Of a stretch of DNA of 13,499 bases, positions 13,294-13,499 are shown one piece after another. Below the pieces are notes generated by a model. It did no database searches and was not told the origin of the DNA. It saw only the letters and a program-made list of their open reading frames with translations. Made by a program: the position numbers and the translations under genes. The DNA comes from WTXA01 sp041741995 (GTDB lineage Bacteria > Bacillota > TC1), in the NCBI GenBank assembly GCA_041741995.1, contig JBGSJN010000130.1, forward strand, positions 1-13,499. Reading direction: 5' to 3'. Positions within the stretch are counted from its first letter, which is position 1; each line of letters begins with the position of its first letter.

Positions 13294-13499
13294 ATTCTAG
13301 GTATGACTTGTGAACTATTGCACAATGATAATAAATAGTATACTTAAGACATAAGTCGATTAAAAATATAAAAAGTCATACATAATAAGCGCAAGTATAA
13401 TGCTTGTGCTATTTGTAAGCCTAATCATGAAATCGATTACATATCATGTGATAAAGGAAATAATAGAGTAAACAAACTCTTGAAAGGGGATTATTAACA
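13294..13499 (+). other. leader with a startless short open frame and an edge ribosome binding site
   Basis: No complete gene is visible. AAAGGGG at 13483-13489 lies about 10 bases from the window end, as if a start codon followed at once outside. One frame is open from 13372 to a TAA at 13495-13497 and reads NACAICKPNHEIDYISCDKG followed by a basic tail. It has two Cys in a C-x-x-C pair plus a third, but no usable start codon. A hairpin (AGCGCAAG 13388-13395 with CTTGTGCT 13403-13410, one G-U pair) sits at its beginning. It could be a gene remnant, a frame needing an unusual start, or chance. Confidence 0.35.

Noticed and set aside
13400..13471. Short ATG frame MLVLFVSLIMKSITYHVIK...
   Set aside because: Only 23 codons, no ribosome binding site, and it overlaps a more protein-like frame; likely chance.
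1..13499. CRISPR array or tRNA/rRNA genes
   Set aside because: No regularly spaced repeat series and no tRNA cloverleaf or rRNA segment was recognised on either strand.

Overview
The window is AT-rich, with A/T-ending codons, strong AGGAGG-type ribosome binding sites, and rho-independent terminators after most units. The gene set (YtxG/YtxH-like pair, hybrid PAS/GGDEF/HD-GYP protein, AbiE, HigBA, YihY, hemerythrin) fits a low-GC Gram-positive bacterium, most likely an anaerobic or facultative member of the Clostridia. I cannot name a genus.

Layout. (1) 1-129: edge of an IS3-like insertion sequence, with the first 22 codons of its transposase on the minus strand. (2) 166-1699: HigB/HigA-type toxin-antitoxin operon with its promoter and palindromic operator; the antitoxin is fused to a zinc-metallopeptidase (ImmA/IrrE-like) domain. 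(3) 1734-4490: large PAS-GAF-PAS-PAS-GGDEF-HD-GYP protein that could both make and break c-di-GMP. (4) 4585-6647: AbiEi/AbiEii operon, with a long palindrome upstream and a VOC (glyoxalase-fold) gene close behind in the same transcription unit. (5) 6766-10062: exopolysaccharide module. It has a membrane glycosyltransferase of the NfrB (phage N4 adsorption protein B) type with a C-terminal MshEN-like domain, then wecB (UDP-GlcNAc 2-epimerase). The glycosyltransferase reading frame is broken by a -1 shift near 7240-7275. (6) 10109-11040: YihY/BrkB-family membrane protein. (7) 11103-11884, minus strand: YtxH-like then YtxG/DUF948-like stress proteins. (8) 12053-12745: hemerythrin-domain protein behind a near-consensus promoter. 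(9) 12773-13204, minus strand: short basic DUF6897-like protein, with an in-frame upstream membrane segment. (10) 13205-13499: leader and promoter of a gene that probably begins just past the right edge.

How the genes may fit together. The most attractive link is c-di-GMP. In Escherichia coli, NfrB is an exopolysaccharide synthase controlled by c-di-GMP through its MshEN domain, and it depends on WecB for UDP-ManNAc. Here a NfrB-like enzyme sits 14 bases from wecB, and a c-di-GMP turnover enzyme lies about 2.4 kb upstream. Two toxin-antitoxin/phage-defence loci flank the c-di-GMP enzyme, and an IS lies at the left edge, so the first 6.6 kb looks like accessory DNA. The right half (YihY, YtxGH, hemerythrin) looks like ordinary envelope and stress genes.
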